The notes: a model not told the origin generated them from the letters alone. A stretch of 64,000 bases of DNA from Desulfatitalea tepidiphila (GCF_001293685.1 NZ_BCAG01000001.1:868001-932000), one strand, 5' to 3'; shown: positions 50,505 through 59,343, numbered from the stretch's first letter. Program-made: numbers and translations.

Positions 50505-51824
50505 ATGACGCAACAGCCGATCACGCTCGGCGTGAAAAAAAATCAGACCTTTTTGGAAAAAGTGAAGGAGATCCTGCCCGATGGCGGGAACTTGAACCTG
50601 TGCCTGACGTGCGGTGCCTGTTCGTCCGGTTGCCCGGCCACCGGGCTCGACAATATGGATCCGCGCAAGTTTTTGCGCATGGCCGCCCTGGGAATGGATG
50701 AGGAGATCCGGAAATCGGATTGGGTGTGGATGTGCTCCATGTGCCAGCGATGCATCTACGTCTGCCCGATGAAAATCAATATTCCTCAGTTGGTTTTCAA
50801 CGCGCGCGCCCTGTGGCCCAGGGAAGAGCGCCCCAAGGGCATTCTCGGGTCTTGCGACATGGCATTGCGCAACGACAGCTGCAGCGCCATGGGTACCTCG
50901 CCTGAAGACTTCCAGTTCGTGGTCGAGGACGTACTGGAAGAGTATCGGGAAAACCAGCCGGAATTTGCCGAAATGGAGGCGCCCATCGACAAGGAGGGGG
51001 CCGAGTTTTTCCTCAACCAGAATTCACGCGAACCGGTCACGGAACCGGACGAGATGGTGCCCCTGTGGAAAATCCTGCACCTGGCCGGCGCCGATTGGAC
51101 CTATGGGTCCAAGGGATGGGGCGGCGAGAACTACTGCATGTTCCTGGCCGATGACGATGCCTGGAAGCACATCACCAGCACTGCGGCCAAGCAGGCCGAC
51201 GACCTGGGGTGTCGCGTCTTTCTCAATACCGAGTGAGGGCACGTTACCTTCTCGGTCCTGGCAGGACTGAAAAAATACAACATTCCTCACAAGTTCGAGG
51301 TCAAGAACATCTACGAATACTACGCCAAGTGGATTCGCGAGGGCAAACTGAAGGTCAATTCCGACTGGAACAAGGATCTGAAAATCAAGTTCACCGTCCA
51401 AGATCCGTGTCAGATCGTTCGCAAGAGTTATGGCGACCCCATTGCCGAAGATCTGCGCTTCGTCGTCAAGTCCGTGGTCGGCGAAGACAACTTCATCGAC
51501 ATGGAGCCCAACCGCTCGAACAATTACTGCTGCGGCGGCGGCGGCGGGTTCCTCCAATCCGGCTATAAGGAGGCGCGCCTGGAGTATGGTCGGCTGAAAG
51601 ATCAGCAGATTCAAACGACCGGTGCGGATTACTGCATCGCCGGATGCCATAACTGCCATGCCCAGATCCATGAACTGAGTGAGCATTACGGCGCCGGTTA
51701 CGGCGTCGTGCATTTGTGGACACTGATTTGCCTGTCTCTCGGAATTTTGGGGCCAAACGAGCGAGAATACCTGCGCGATGACTTGAAAGAGGTTAATGTC
51801 TTTCATCCCGAAACCGCGATGTAG
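50505..51824 (+). CDS. HdrD-like Fe-S oxidoreductase selenoprotein (Sec244)
   Basis: 439 residues when the UGA at 51234-51236 is read as Sec244. AGGAGGAGG precedes the ATG at 50505. Two 4Fe-4S motifs (Cys33/36/39/43 and Cys77/80/83/87) open the protein. A CCG domain follows: NTE-Sec-GH replaces the usual ECGH cysteine, then DPCQIVRKSYG, NYCCGGGGGF and AGCHNCHAQI complete the second half. This is the HdrD/GlpC-type heterodisulfide-reductase-like domain with a noncubane cluster, in which Sec may be a ligand or the catalytic residue. A seven-bp SECIS hairpin is at 51253-51269. An uninformed gene caller would split the gene at 51236. Confidence 0.9.
51253..51269 (+). promoter_or_regulatory. Candidate SECIS hairpin for the Sec244 gene
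   Basis: CGGTCCT and AGGACTG form a 7-bp stem with one wobble pair and a three-base loop GGC. The loop starts 23 bases after the UGA, within the bacterial SECIS range, and its first two bases are G. Confidence 0.75.
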
Positions 51825-51907
51825 ACTTTGATTTCAAAGGTCGTGTTTTTATCTCCCTGGCGTAAAAACGCCGGAAGAATTGCAGGGCAGAAGTAATTGT
51901 ATCGATC

Positions 51908-51940
51908 GGAAGGCTCGAAGGTTTTCACTTCGAGCCTTCC
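51908..51940 (+). terminator. 13-bp hairpin terminator after the Sec HdrD-like gene
   Basis: GGAAGGCTCGAAG, loop GTTTTCA, perfect complement, then TTACCTT. It lies 84 bases after the stop and 25 bases before the next start codon. Confidence 0.8.
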
Positions 51941-51964
51941 TTACCTTCTGTTTCAGGTTGCTCC

Positions 51965-52327
51965 ATGATCACCTATACACTCGAAGAACTAAAGCAGAAG
52001 AGAGTAGAGGCATTGGTGGGATCTGAGCACGCGATTCTCAGGCATCACGATACCTACCGCGCGTTAAAACATCTCTTGAGGGATATCAACAGCGGCCCGG
52101 TGGATGTATCGGATTACTACCGAACCGCCAGCCGGCTGGCGATGCTGCTCAGAGAGATGAGTGAAGGGCCCGGGCAAAATATTTTTCAACTTTTTGCGAC
52201 CCAGGTCGACCCTGCCAAGGGAGGCCGCGCCCGCTGGTTTCGTCTGGCCTGCCTCGATTTGGAGGAACACGTCAGGGATATCGAACGTTGGCGGGCCGGC
52301 AAATCCCGCCTTAGAATCGTAAAGTAG
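51965..52327 (+). CDS. Small helical hypothetical protein
   Basis: 120 residues rich in Arg, Leu and His, predicted as mostly helical, without a signal peptide, membrane segment or recognised motif (YRALKHLLRDI, RTASRLAMLLREM). The start follows TTGCTCC and is of moderate certainty. The stop codon TAG is the first three bases of the 145-bp repeat copy 2, so the natural C-terminus may have been altered by that insertion. It lies between the Sec HdrD-like gene, behind a terminator, and the NifX2 promoter. I do not recognise the family. Confidence 0.55.
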   Translation: MITYTLEELKQKRVEALVGSEHAILRHHDTYRALKHLLRDINSGPVDVSDYYRTASRLAMLLREMSEGPGQNIFQLFATQVDPAKGGRARWFRLACLDLEEHVRDIERWRAGKSRLRIVK

Positions 52328-52469
52328 CGCCCATCCACAAATGGCCAATTTGCCTGATATCTGCATTCTGCTCAAAATTTTATCCTCCGAATATCAACTA
52401 TCTGCCTGCGGCAAAATTTTTCGCACGTCTTGATCTCAACCCAATCTGTCTATTTGTGGACGGACACTA
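52325..52469. repeat. 145-bp MITE-like element, copy 2
   Basis: Same length and termini as 25237-25381 (left TAGCGCCCATCCACAAATG). It begins at the stop codon of the preceding gene and shares an interior (ATCTGC...TGCTCA, CGCACG...CTTGATCT) with the 125-bp family, suggesting a common origin. The rest of the gap to 52619 holds no gene. Confidence 0.8.
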
Positions 52470-52619
52470 GGTAGAGCATTGACGGTCGCGGGCCTGCGTC
52501 TCTTCCAGCGGCCATGGTCGCTGATCTGGAATGACCGTCTTTTAATTCTTCTTTTTTTCAAAACCAAAAAATCAAATCATCCCGTTAATTTAAGCCATGC
52601 GGACCGGCCTTCTGAAGGT

Positions 52620-52635
52620 TGGCACGTGCCGTGCT
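52620..52635 (+). promoter_or_regulatory. Candidate sigma-54 promoter of the NifX2 gene
   Basis: TGGCACGTGCCGTGCT fits TGGCAC-N5-TTGCT with one mismatch (G for T at the first base of the -12 box). The predicted start is near 52646. Confidence 0.6.
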
Positions 52636-52660
52636 AGTAATGTGTTATCGGAGGACTCGA

Positions 52661-53290
52661 TTGATTCCCATGAACGCCGCCTTCACTACATGGAATAGCC
52701 GGATCGCCCCTGTTTTCGATGTTGCGCGAACGGCCTGCATTGTCGAAGTCGATCAAGACGGACGCGTGTCACAGCGAATGGAGACATTCAAGGATGACTT
52801 GCCGGCCCAGAAGGTACTGTGCCTGGTTCAATGGAAAATTGAAAGCCTGGTCTGCGGGGCCATCTCTCGCTCTCTGCAATTGATTTTAGCTGCTCAGGCC
52901 ATACGGGTCATTCCTTTCGTGGCCGGAGATCTGCAGGAGGTGATCGGCGCCTGGCTCAAAGGTTCCATCGAAGACGCCGCTTTCGCCATGCCGGGGTATG
53001 GCGGACGGCGCCATCGCAAGATGGGCGGCGCTGCTCCAATCGGCATGGGAGCATGGGTTCTTGCGCCTGAGGAGACACAGCATCCCAGGGGGGGAGGTCG
53101 CAGACGAGGTCAGCCCCATGGCCAGGGTAGATCGGTGCGTTCAGCGGGCGGCGTCGAAGAATGTCTATGTCCGAAATGTGGGCGACGGGAACCCCGCCAA
53201 ACAGGGATGCCCTGTACCATGTTGCAGTGCCGCACGTGCGGCACTGCGATGGTCAGTTCCTCCTATCACAGTTCAAAACCAAGGAGGTGA
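52661..53290 (+). CDS. NifX-like protein with C-terminal zinc-ribbon extension
   Basis: 209 residues when started at TTG 52661, six bases after GGAGG; ATG 52670 is in frame but too far from that site. The first 115 residues are a NifX-type domain (MNAAFTTWNSRIAPVFDVA, ESLVCGAISRSLQLIL, VIPFVAGDLQEVIGAWL). A basic Gly/Arg-rich linker follows, and the C-terminus has two Cys pairs (CLCPKCG and CRTCGT) plus CTML, a probable zinc ribbon. This fusion is longer than ordinary NifX proteins. A DUF5320 gene follows three bases after the stop, so the pair is an operon. Confidence 0.8.
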   Translation: MIPMNAAFTTWNSRIAPVFDVARTACIVEVDQDGRVSQRMETFKDDLPAQKVLCLVQWKIESLVCGAISRSLQLILAAQAIRVIPFVAGDLQEVIGAWLKGSIEDAAFAMPGYGGRRHRKMGGAAPIGMGAWVLAPEETQHPRGGGRRRGQPHGQGRSVRSAGGVEECLCPKCGRREPRQTGMPCTMLQCRTCGTAMVSSSYHSSKPRR

Positions 53291-53293
53291 CAC

Positions 53294-53629
53294 ATGCCAG
53301 CTGGAAATGGCAGCGGACCAATGGGATTGGGACCCATGACCGGTCGCGGTCTGGGATATTGCAGCGGAGAGGTAGCCCCCGGATACGGCAATTTGGCGCC
53401 CAAGCGGGGCTACGGTATGTTCCAGGGGCGCGGCCGGAGAGGCGGTTGGCGGTACTGGCAAGGCGGCGGAGCCGGCAGGATGAATTGGGGCGGATACGGG
53501 TCTTACGCGCAAGGGGCTTCTTCCGAGTTGGAACGACAGTCGTTGAAGCGTCAGGCGGATCTGTTACAGTCTGAACTGCAGCGCATACAGCAGCGCCTGG
53601 CCGATTTGGAAGCTGCAGAAGAGAGTTAA
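53294..53629 (+). CDS. DUF5320 protein
   Basis: 111 residues. The N-terminus MPAGNGSGPMGLGPMTGRGLGYC is the DUF5320 signature, seen on small Gly/Met/Arg-rich proteins beside NifX-like and Mrp genes in anaerobes. The middle is Gly/Trp/Tyr-rich and probably disordered; the last 35 residues form a coiled coil (ELERQSLKRQADLLQSELQRIQQRLADLE). AAGGAGG precedes the ATG at 53294. It is almost certainly co-transcribed with NifX2. The family has no known biochemical role, but linkage implies metal-cluster handling. Confidence 0.85.
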   Translation: MPAGNGSGPMGLGPMTGRGLGYCSGEVAPGYGNLAPKRGYGMFQGRGRRGGWRYWQGGGAGRMNWGGYGSYAQGASSELERQSLKRQADLLQSELQRIQQRLADLEAAEES

Positions 53630-53677
53630 AACATTCGATTCACACGACCCCATGACATCGGCCCCCACCGGCCGCAA

Positions 53678-53698
53678 GGGCGGGCTTTACGCCCGCCC
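53678..53698. terminator. GGGCGGGC hairpin after the NifX2-DUF5320 pair
   Basis: GGGCGGGC and its complement flank the loop TTTAC, about 50 bases after DUF5320. It closely resembles the hairpin at 7839-7865. No T-run is present. Confidence 0.5.
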
Positions 53699-53803
53699 GC
53701 AATTGCGCTAAGGTAATTTGCGGCTGTTCTGCCGCGGGCGATCAGCCGATCGTCCGTTCGTCGATCGACAACTTGCAAGACGATATCCCAAGGACAGCGG
53801 CAA

Positions 53804-54094
53804 ATGGCGTTTTCGCTTGAACTTGACCTTTCCGGACACTGTATCCAAACCGAGATCAAACGGCTGCACAACCGCGCGGTATCGCTCTATTTTCGTTCAG
53901 ATCCGGAAACGCGCCAGAGCCTCGAACAGACCATCGAAGTGACCCGACGCGCGCTTGAATCCCTTGATTTTAAATATCTTCGCAGTCGTCATGCGCCATT
54001 GGCCGGCCAAAGCGATGCCTATGTGTTGCTGATACAGGAAGACGATCGCATCGGGATCGTTTTGGATGGCAGAAATATTTTTCCCGACCAATAA
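53804..54094 (+). CDS. Small hypothetical protein
   Basis: 96 residues, an alpha/beta pattern with no recognised motif: ELDLSGHCIQTEIKRLHNRAVSLYF at the start and AYVLLIQEDDRIGIVLDGRNIF at the end. There is no signal peptide or membrane segment. The ATG at 53804 follows GGACAGCGG, a weak ribosome-binding site. It ends six bases before the kinase remnant and could be co-transcribed with it. The function is unknown. Confidence 0.6.
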   Translation: MAFSLELDLSGHCIQTEIKRLHNRAVSLYFRSDPETRQSLEQTIEVTRRALESLDFKYLRSRHAPLAGQSDAYVLLIQEDDRIGIVLDGRNIFPDQ

Positions 54095-54099
54095 AAGAG

Positions 54100-55247
54100 A
54101 TGGGGCCGATCATTCCAATGGCAGCAAAGCCGACCTATGAAGAATTGGAAGCCAGGGTGAAAGCGCTGGAGAGCGCCCTGGCGGCGTCCAGACGGCAGGA
54201 CAATACCGTCATCCGTCAGCTTTCCGAAGATTTCAAACAACTTGCCGATCGTTCCCAGGATGCCGTCTATCAGTACGACATCGAATCCAGGACGTTCTCG
54301 TTTTTCAACAAACAGTTTCTATCTTTGTACGCCATCGAAGAAAATGGAGCCAAAATTCTGTCGCCCGGCAGCGTTTTTCAGCGCATCCATCCCGATGACC
54401 GTGAAAAGGCCAGGGCAGCCAGGGCCGCGTCTCTCAATTCCCCCAATCCCATCGGAGAGATAGAGTATCGTCTCCTGCAAGACGACGGGTCCGTTCGGGT
54501 GATGCACGATCGATGGACCGTCGTTCGGGATCCTTCCGGCACTCCGATGGCCGTCAGGGGTTCATCCGCGACAATACCTGGCGCAGGCAAGCCGAGATGG
54601 AGTTTGAATTGTCGATTCGTAACTCCCTGATCGGCTCTTACATCGTGCAGGACGGCGCATTTAAATATGTCAACCCGGAATTCATGCGCATCACAGGGTA
54701 CACTGAAGAAGAGTTGATCGGGACCAGGCCGCTGAAAATCGTTCAGGAGAATCACAAGACACGTGTTCGGGAATGTTGCATCCAGATGCTCAAAGGCGAA
54801 CGGTTTTTCCCATACGAATTTTGCATCGACGATAAATCCGGTCGCCCCAAATGGATTCTGGAAACCGCGACATCGATCCAATATCAGGGGCGAAGGGCCG
54901 CCCTGTGCTATTTTATGGATATTTCCAAAAGCAAAGAGGTTGAAAAAGAGCGTCTGGCCAAGGAAAAATTATTGTCGGTCCTCGAGCTGGCGGGTGCCGT
55001 CGGCCATGAACTTAACAATCCACTGCAAGTCGTCATGACCTGTAGTGAAAAATTGGCCCCTGCCGCGGTCGGCAATCCACGTGACGTGAAATTGTTCCGC
55101 CTGCTCAAGGACAACATCGAGCAGATGAAGAAAAAAATAATCAAGTTTCAAAATATCACCCAATATGCCACCAAGGATTACGTGGGCGATAAGAAAATTA
55201 TCGATATCGAAGCGGCATCTTCCGAAATACCTGCGGATCTTGGCTGA
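54100..55247 (+). pseudogene. PAS-domain histidine kinase remnant (frameshifted, lacking an ATPase domain)
   Basis: Two overlapping frames make one protein: residues up to about MAVRG in the first frame join the second frame at a GGGG run near 54556, where reading the G tract one base back restores FIRDNTWRRQ. The first frame holds a coiled coil and a PAS domain (VYQYDIESRTFSFFNKQFLSLY); the second holds a second PAS (GSYIVQDGAFKYVNPEFMRITGY) and a dimerisation/phosphoacceptor helix AVGHELNNPLQVVMT. The gene ends before any HATPase domain, so it cannot autophosphorylate alone. It may be a decayed kinase or, less likely, a frameshift product. A sequencing error at the G run is also possible. 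Confidence 0.72.
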
Positions 55248-55284
55248 ATGGGCTCCTTGTTCGATCGCATAAGGGACAGTGGGT

Positions 55285-58200
55285 CTATTGGGTCATTCTG
55301 GCGTGCAGCTTCCGGATGCGGGCGCTGAGTACCCTGCAGATCGCGAGGGCGATCTGGGGATATTCGCGCACCATCTCTTTGAATTCCTGCTTGTGCAGCA
55401 TCAGCATGCGGCACGGGGTTGTCGTGCGGATCGTAGCCGTGCGGGGAAGGTCTTCAAAAAGGGCCATTTCACCGAAATAGTCGCCGGCATCCATGTAGTC
55501 CAGTTCGATCTCTTTGCCATCTTCCTGCCGCTTGAAAACGGACACCCGTCCCTCGATAATCAGGTAGAGGGTGTCACCCTGATCGTTCTCCTTGATCACT
55601 TCATGATTTTCCGCGAAATCGATCTCTTCGGTGACCGAGGCGACCGCCGCGAGCTCGTTGACTGACAGCTGTTCAAAGATCTCGATTCTTTTCAGCCATA
55701 GAATGATTTTGGGCAAGGTAAGGGATTCGGTCATGGAACCTTCCTCCTTGGGTTCTGCGATTGGAGATGATGACAGGATCTGGCGTGCCAACCGGCGCAC
55801 ATGGGGGTTGAGGTGGTTGGCCAGAGGTTCGATTTCGGATCGGCCGACATAAGGCTTTTCCGATTCGGCGTTGAGCTGTAACGCCAACAATACGGCCATC
55901 CAATCGTAGCGGTCCAGCAGGTGCCGGACGAGATCAGTTCCGTCTTTGGAGAATTTTCTGATTTTGAACGTCTTGCGGCCGATGGCCAGCACCTGTTCCA
56001 CGGGTCTTTCATCGATCAGCGGCAGTAAAATGCGGGTCAGGGACCGGTCGATCATGTCATCGATGGCTTCCTGGCTGTTGCCCCGTTGTCTGGCGTCGGG
56101 CGACAGCAGGCCGCGGGCGATGATCCGCATGCGCCCGCTGCGGTCTTCGATGCTGAGCACGCGCAGCACATTCTCGACCAGCTCCATCCGCTGCTGCGCG
56201 AGGTGCTCCAGAAGCAGTTCCCGTGCCGGGGTTTTAGGCAGGTTGGACAAACTCTTGGTTTCGGCAAGGGATTTATAGGCGCCTTCGATCTGGTTGCGGG
56301 CGAAGCGGAACAGGTCCGGGTCCTTGATCTGCAGCCGGTCCAGCAAGTCGAAGAGAAGCTCACGGGAGGGCTTGCTTGGCGTATTCAAGGCCTTTATGAG
56401 TGTCTTCCCATCCTGGAAACTGGCGCTCTCGATGCGTTCTGCGGCAGTATGTCGAATTTCCGATAGCGGGTCGGCGAGCAGGGCGACAACCGTTTTGAGA
56501 CTGGATTTGTCGGTCACGTGGAAAGCGCCCAGGGCCGCCAGCCGAACGCGCTGATCGTTGTGTCTGAGAAAAGAGGCCAAGATGGGGTTCAGGTCATGTT
56601 CGCCCGTCGCGTGCATGGCATCGATGATCTCCGGCAGCAAGGCCTGATCCCTTTCGTCTTCGAGGCGCGTTTTCAGCGCCGGCAAGAATCGTTTGTCCCG
56701 TGAGAGTCCGGCCGCGATGATACCGGCCTTGCGCATGTCGGCATCTTCGGCATCGAGCCATGCCTTGATATGCGCCCGCGCCGTTTCCTGGGCCTGGGCC
56801 ATCAAACCGGCTACGGCATAGGCCCGAATCATGGGGTCCGGGTGATCCATGAAGACCGTTCGATCGAAGGCCGCCGTGGCGCCGGTGCCCAAACGGTAAA
56901 CAGTTTTCAATACGGCCAAGGTCAGGGTCGGGTTGTTGCGGTTCGCCAGATCCAAGAGCAGCGCGGATGCATTGGCACCGACATTGGGGGTCAGCAATTC
57001 CAGTAGCGCCATTTGAGTCTCGGGGGCTAGCTTCGGCAGGCGCTCGATCAGCAAGCGGTCGGTATCCGGTACGTTCAGGCGCTGCATCAACCGGGCATAC
57101 CAGACGACCTCGCGTTCCTCGGCATTGCGGAACGTTTCCGCCAGCTCGTTTTGAATGGAACGCTCTCGAAACAGCTGCGCCAAATCTTTCTCTTCCATGG
57201 ATTTCAGGTCCAACTGGTTGTCCTTGATCAGACTGGACAGGATACCAGCGTAGCGCAATTTGAGAAGAATAGGGGCAAGGAGCCAGCCCAGGACGAAGGG
57301 CAGGGCCACCAGGGAGAGATAGCGCGGATGAAAGAGACGATCACCGATCAGAATCAGCCCGGAGCCGACAAAGAGGCCGATGCGCACCACCGTTCCGCGC
57401 AAGAAAGGACGCACCATCGCGCGGTAAGATTCGGGAAACAACCCCATCACCACCGCGTTGGCCGGTATGTTGATCGTCGTGCGAATGATCTGCGTGGACA
57501 TCCGGGCGTAGATGGCCGAGAACACATCGAACCGCAGCAAAAATGCTGTAAAGGCGAAAATGTAGTTGAGCGGGTGGAACATCAGGGCCACGGGCAGGCC
57601 CCATCGGCCGTATATCTTTCCGACGAAGAGCAGTATGATCAAACTGATGATGTTTTGTACGCCCCGGAAATAGCCGAAAAATTGAATGAGTCCCGATTCG
57701 GTGGCAAAGGTGCGGTCCACGGCGAAGTTGAACTGGTAATTGATGATGGGGATCACCACGTTGGGCATAAGGGTCAGCAGGATCATCAGCCGCAGCAGCA
57801 GAGACTCTTTCATCATCGGGGCCACGGCTTTGATCTCCTGAATCATGGATTTTTTTTCTTTCGACCGACCCGTTTTGGGTTCGACGTTCAATATGGAGGG
57901 GAACCGGCCCATCATGCCGCGTACTGCGCCGGCGCCGATGATGCTGATGATCAGATAGATCACCAGCAGATTGTCGACATTGAACCAGCGCACCAGCCAG
58001 GGGGTGCCGAAGCTGCCCAGGATCTGGCCAATGACCCCGCCGGCCGTGATCAGCGGAAAGAGCCGTTTGGATTGCCGGGTATTGAACAGGTCGTTGGCCA
58101 AGTTCCAGAAGAGCATGGCCAGCAACACCTCGTACAAGGCTTTGAGCATGAAGAGGATCGGGTAGACCAGGTCGATACCCAGCGGGATCAGCAGGCGCAT

Positions 58201-58491
58201 CCCCATGACGCTTGCGCCTGTGAAAAGAAAGGTGCCGGCCAGCAGGTTGGGGCCCGGAAAGCTCTGCATGAAACCGGCCATGATCCCCATGGCCACCACG
58301 GTGACGATGGCGTTGAGCATGTTGACGACCGGCATGAACTCGACGCCGTAACGCTTCAGGAAGGCCGTTTCGGCATAATTGTTGAGCAGCATGCCCGAGG
58401 TGCGTACGAGAAAGAGCAGGGCCAGGGTCCAGAGGAACAGGCCGATCTCCTTGTCGTAAACGTCGAGCCAATGGGCGATGCGCTTGAGCAT
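55285..58491 (-). CDS. ATP/ADP translocase-like (Npt) membrane protein fused to HEAT repeats and a cNMP-binding domain
   Basis: 1068 residues from the ATG at 58491. The N-terminal 420 residues have about 12 transmembrane helices and resemble the Npt1/Npt2 ATP/ADP translocase (TLC) family (LLNNYAETAFLKRYGVEF, SKRLFPLITAGGVIGQILG). The middle (about 430-930) is composed of HEAT repeats. The C-terminal 130 residues form a cyclic-nucleotide-binding domain (GDTLYLIIEGRVSVFKRQ, GDYFGEMALFEDLPRTATI). In free-living bacteria such fusions are not nucleotide parasites; a transport or signalling role is unclear. It follows the FGE-like gene closely on the minus strand. Confidence 0.82.
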   Translation of the reverse strand: MLKRIAHWLDVYDKEIGLFLWTLALLFLVRTSGMLLNNYAETAFLKRYGVEFMPVVNMLNAIVTVVAMGIMAGFMQSFPGPNLLAGTFLFTGASVMGMRLLIPLGIDLVYPILFMLKALYEVLLAMLFWNLANDLFNTRQSKRLFPLITAGGVIGQILGSFGTPWLVRWFNVDNLLVIYLIISIIGAGAVRGMMGRFPSILNVEPKTGRSKEKKSMIQEIKAVAPMMKESLLLRLMILLTLMPNVVIPIINYQFNFAVDRTFATESGLIQFFGYFRGVQNIISLIILLFVGKIYGRWGLPVALMFHPLNYIFAFTAFLLRFDVFSAIYARMSTQIIRTTINIPANAVVMGLFPESYRAMVRPFLRGTVVRIGLFVGSGLILIGDRLFHPRYLSLVALPFVLGWLLAPILLKLRYAGILSSLIKDNQLDLKSMEEKDLAQLFRERSIQNELAETFRNAEEREVVWYARLMQRLNVPDTDRLLIERLPKLAPETQMALLELLTPNVGANASALLLDLANRNNPTLTLAVLKTVYRLGTGATAAFDRTVFMDHPDPMIRAYAVAGLMAQAQETARAHIKAWLDAEDADMRKAGIIAAGLSRDKRFLPALKTRLEDERDQALLPEIIDAMHATGEHDLNPILASFLRHNDQRVRLAALGAFHVTDKSSLKTVVALLADPLSEIRHTAAERIESASFQDGKTLIKALNTPSKPSRELLFDLLDRLQIKDPDLFRFARNQIEGAYKSLAETKSLSNLPKTPARELLLEHLAQQRMELVENVLRVLSIEDRSGRMRIIARGLLSPDARQRGNSQEAIDDMIDRSLTRILLPLIDERPVEQVLAIGRKTFKIRKFSKDGTDLVRHLLDRYDWMAVLLALQLNAESEKPYVGRSEIEPLANHLNPHVRRLARQILSSSPIAEPKEEGSMTESLTLPKIILWLKRIEIFEQLSVNELAAVASVTEEIDFAENHEVIKENDQGDTLYLIIEGRVSVFKRQEDGKEIELDYMDAGDYFGEMALFEDLPRTATIRTTTPCRMLMLHKQEFKEMVREYPQIALAICRVLSARIRKLHARMTQ

Positions 58492-58503
58492 GTTCAAACC
58501 AAC

Positions 58504-59343
58504 CTATGGTTCGGGCGTAAAAACCAGGCGAAATCCCGTCGTGTGAAGTCGGCTGGCAGGATGGGCGTGGGCGCGGTTGGCCGATCGGCAGGCGTGTCCC
58601 GGACCGAACCAGCTGCCGCCGCGCCGCACGCGATCCTTGCCGCTGACAGGCCCCTGGGGGTTGAACTGCCGGGTTTGAGGGTAGGGGCCGAACCAATCCT
58701 GGACCCATTCCCAGACATTTCCGTGCATGTCGTAGAGCCCCCAGGCGTTGGGGCCGAAGCTTTTGACCGGCGCCGGGCTCTCCTGGCTGGTTCGCAACCC
58801 CGGGCGCTGTTCTATGCAACCGCTCTCCCCATAATAGCTGCCGGCATACATGGCCCGCGAGCAGTCGATGCGATCCCCCCAGGCATATGCGCTCCGGGTC
58901 CCGGCGCGGGCGGCGTACTCCCATTCCGCCTCTGTGGGCAATCGATAGGTGCCTTTGCCCATCGCATTGAGCTTTTGGATGAATTTACAGGCATCGAACC
59001 ACGAGATTTTCGTCGCCGGCAGGGTTTTGTCGCCCAGCCAGCGCAAAAAGAAACCGCTGCCCATGATGGCCTGCCATTGGCCCAGGGTGACTTCGCTGGT
59101 CTGCAGATAGAACGGCTTGTCGATGACGACCGGGTGCTCCCGCTCGTTGTCGCTCCGATGGGGTTCATCGGCAGGGCTGCCCATGGTGAAAGCGCCTGCG
59201 GGTATCTGCACGAATTCCATACCCAGTGAATTGACGAACATTTTCATTGCGCTTCCGGCGGCGGCGAGGCAAGGCCAAAGGCAGATCAGGAGGATGAGTG
59301 CCGGCACCCATCGGCTTGGGACCTTCAAAGAGGGGCAGATCAT
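58504..59343 (-). CDS. FGE-sulfatase (SUMF1)-family secreted protein
   Basis: 279 residues. An N-terminal signal peptide (ALILLICLWPCLAAAGSAM) is followed by a formylglycine-generating-enzyme-like domain: VQIPAGAFTMGSPADEPHRSDNE, LPTEAEWEYAARAG, and NAWGLYDMHGNVWEWVQDWF, ending RRGGSWFGPGHACRSANR. The first Cys of the active pair in true FGE is absent here, so formylglycine formation is doubtful; many such proteins bind rather than oxidise. GGAGA precedes the ATG at 59343. It ends 12 bases before the Npt fusion gene and is probably in the same operon. Confidence 0.8.
   Translation of the reverse strand: MICPSLKVPSRWVPALILLICLWPCLAAAGSAMKMFVNSLGMEFVQIPAGAFTMGSPADEPHRSDNEREHPVVIDKPFYLQTSEVTLGQWQAIMGSGFFLRWLGDKTLPATKISWFDACKFIQKLNAMGKGTYRLPTEAEWEYAARAGTRSAYAWGDRIDCSRAMYAGSYYGESGCIEQRPGLRTSQESPAPVKSFGPNAWGLYDMHGNVWEWVQDWFGPYPQTRQFNPQGPVSGKDRVRRGGSWFGPGHACRSANRAHAHPASRLHTTGFRLVFTPEP

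Noticed and set aside
46675-53629. NifX-like proteins as part of a nitrogenase locus
   Set aside because: No nifHDK, nifB or nifEN is in the window; the genes fit the Mrp/NifX type found in sulfate reducers.
57341-58924. A 527-codon minus-strand ORF in another frame across the Npt and FGE-like genes
   Set aside because: Spans the boundary between two real genes and has Arg/Pro/Gly-rich composition without homology.
57151-59229. A 692-codon plus-strand ORF opposite the Npt fusion and FGE-like genes
   Set aside because: Shadow spanning two real genes; no recognised domain.
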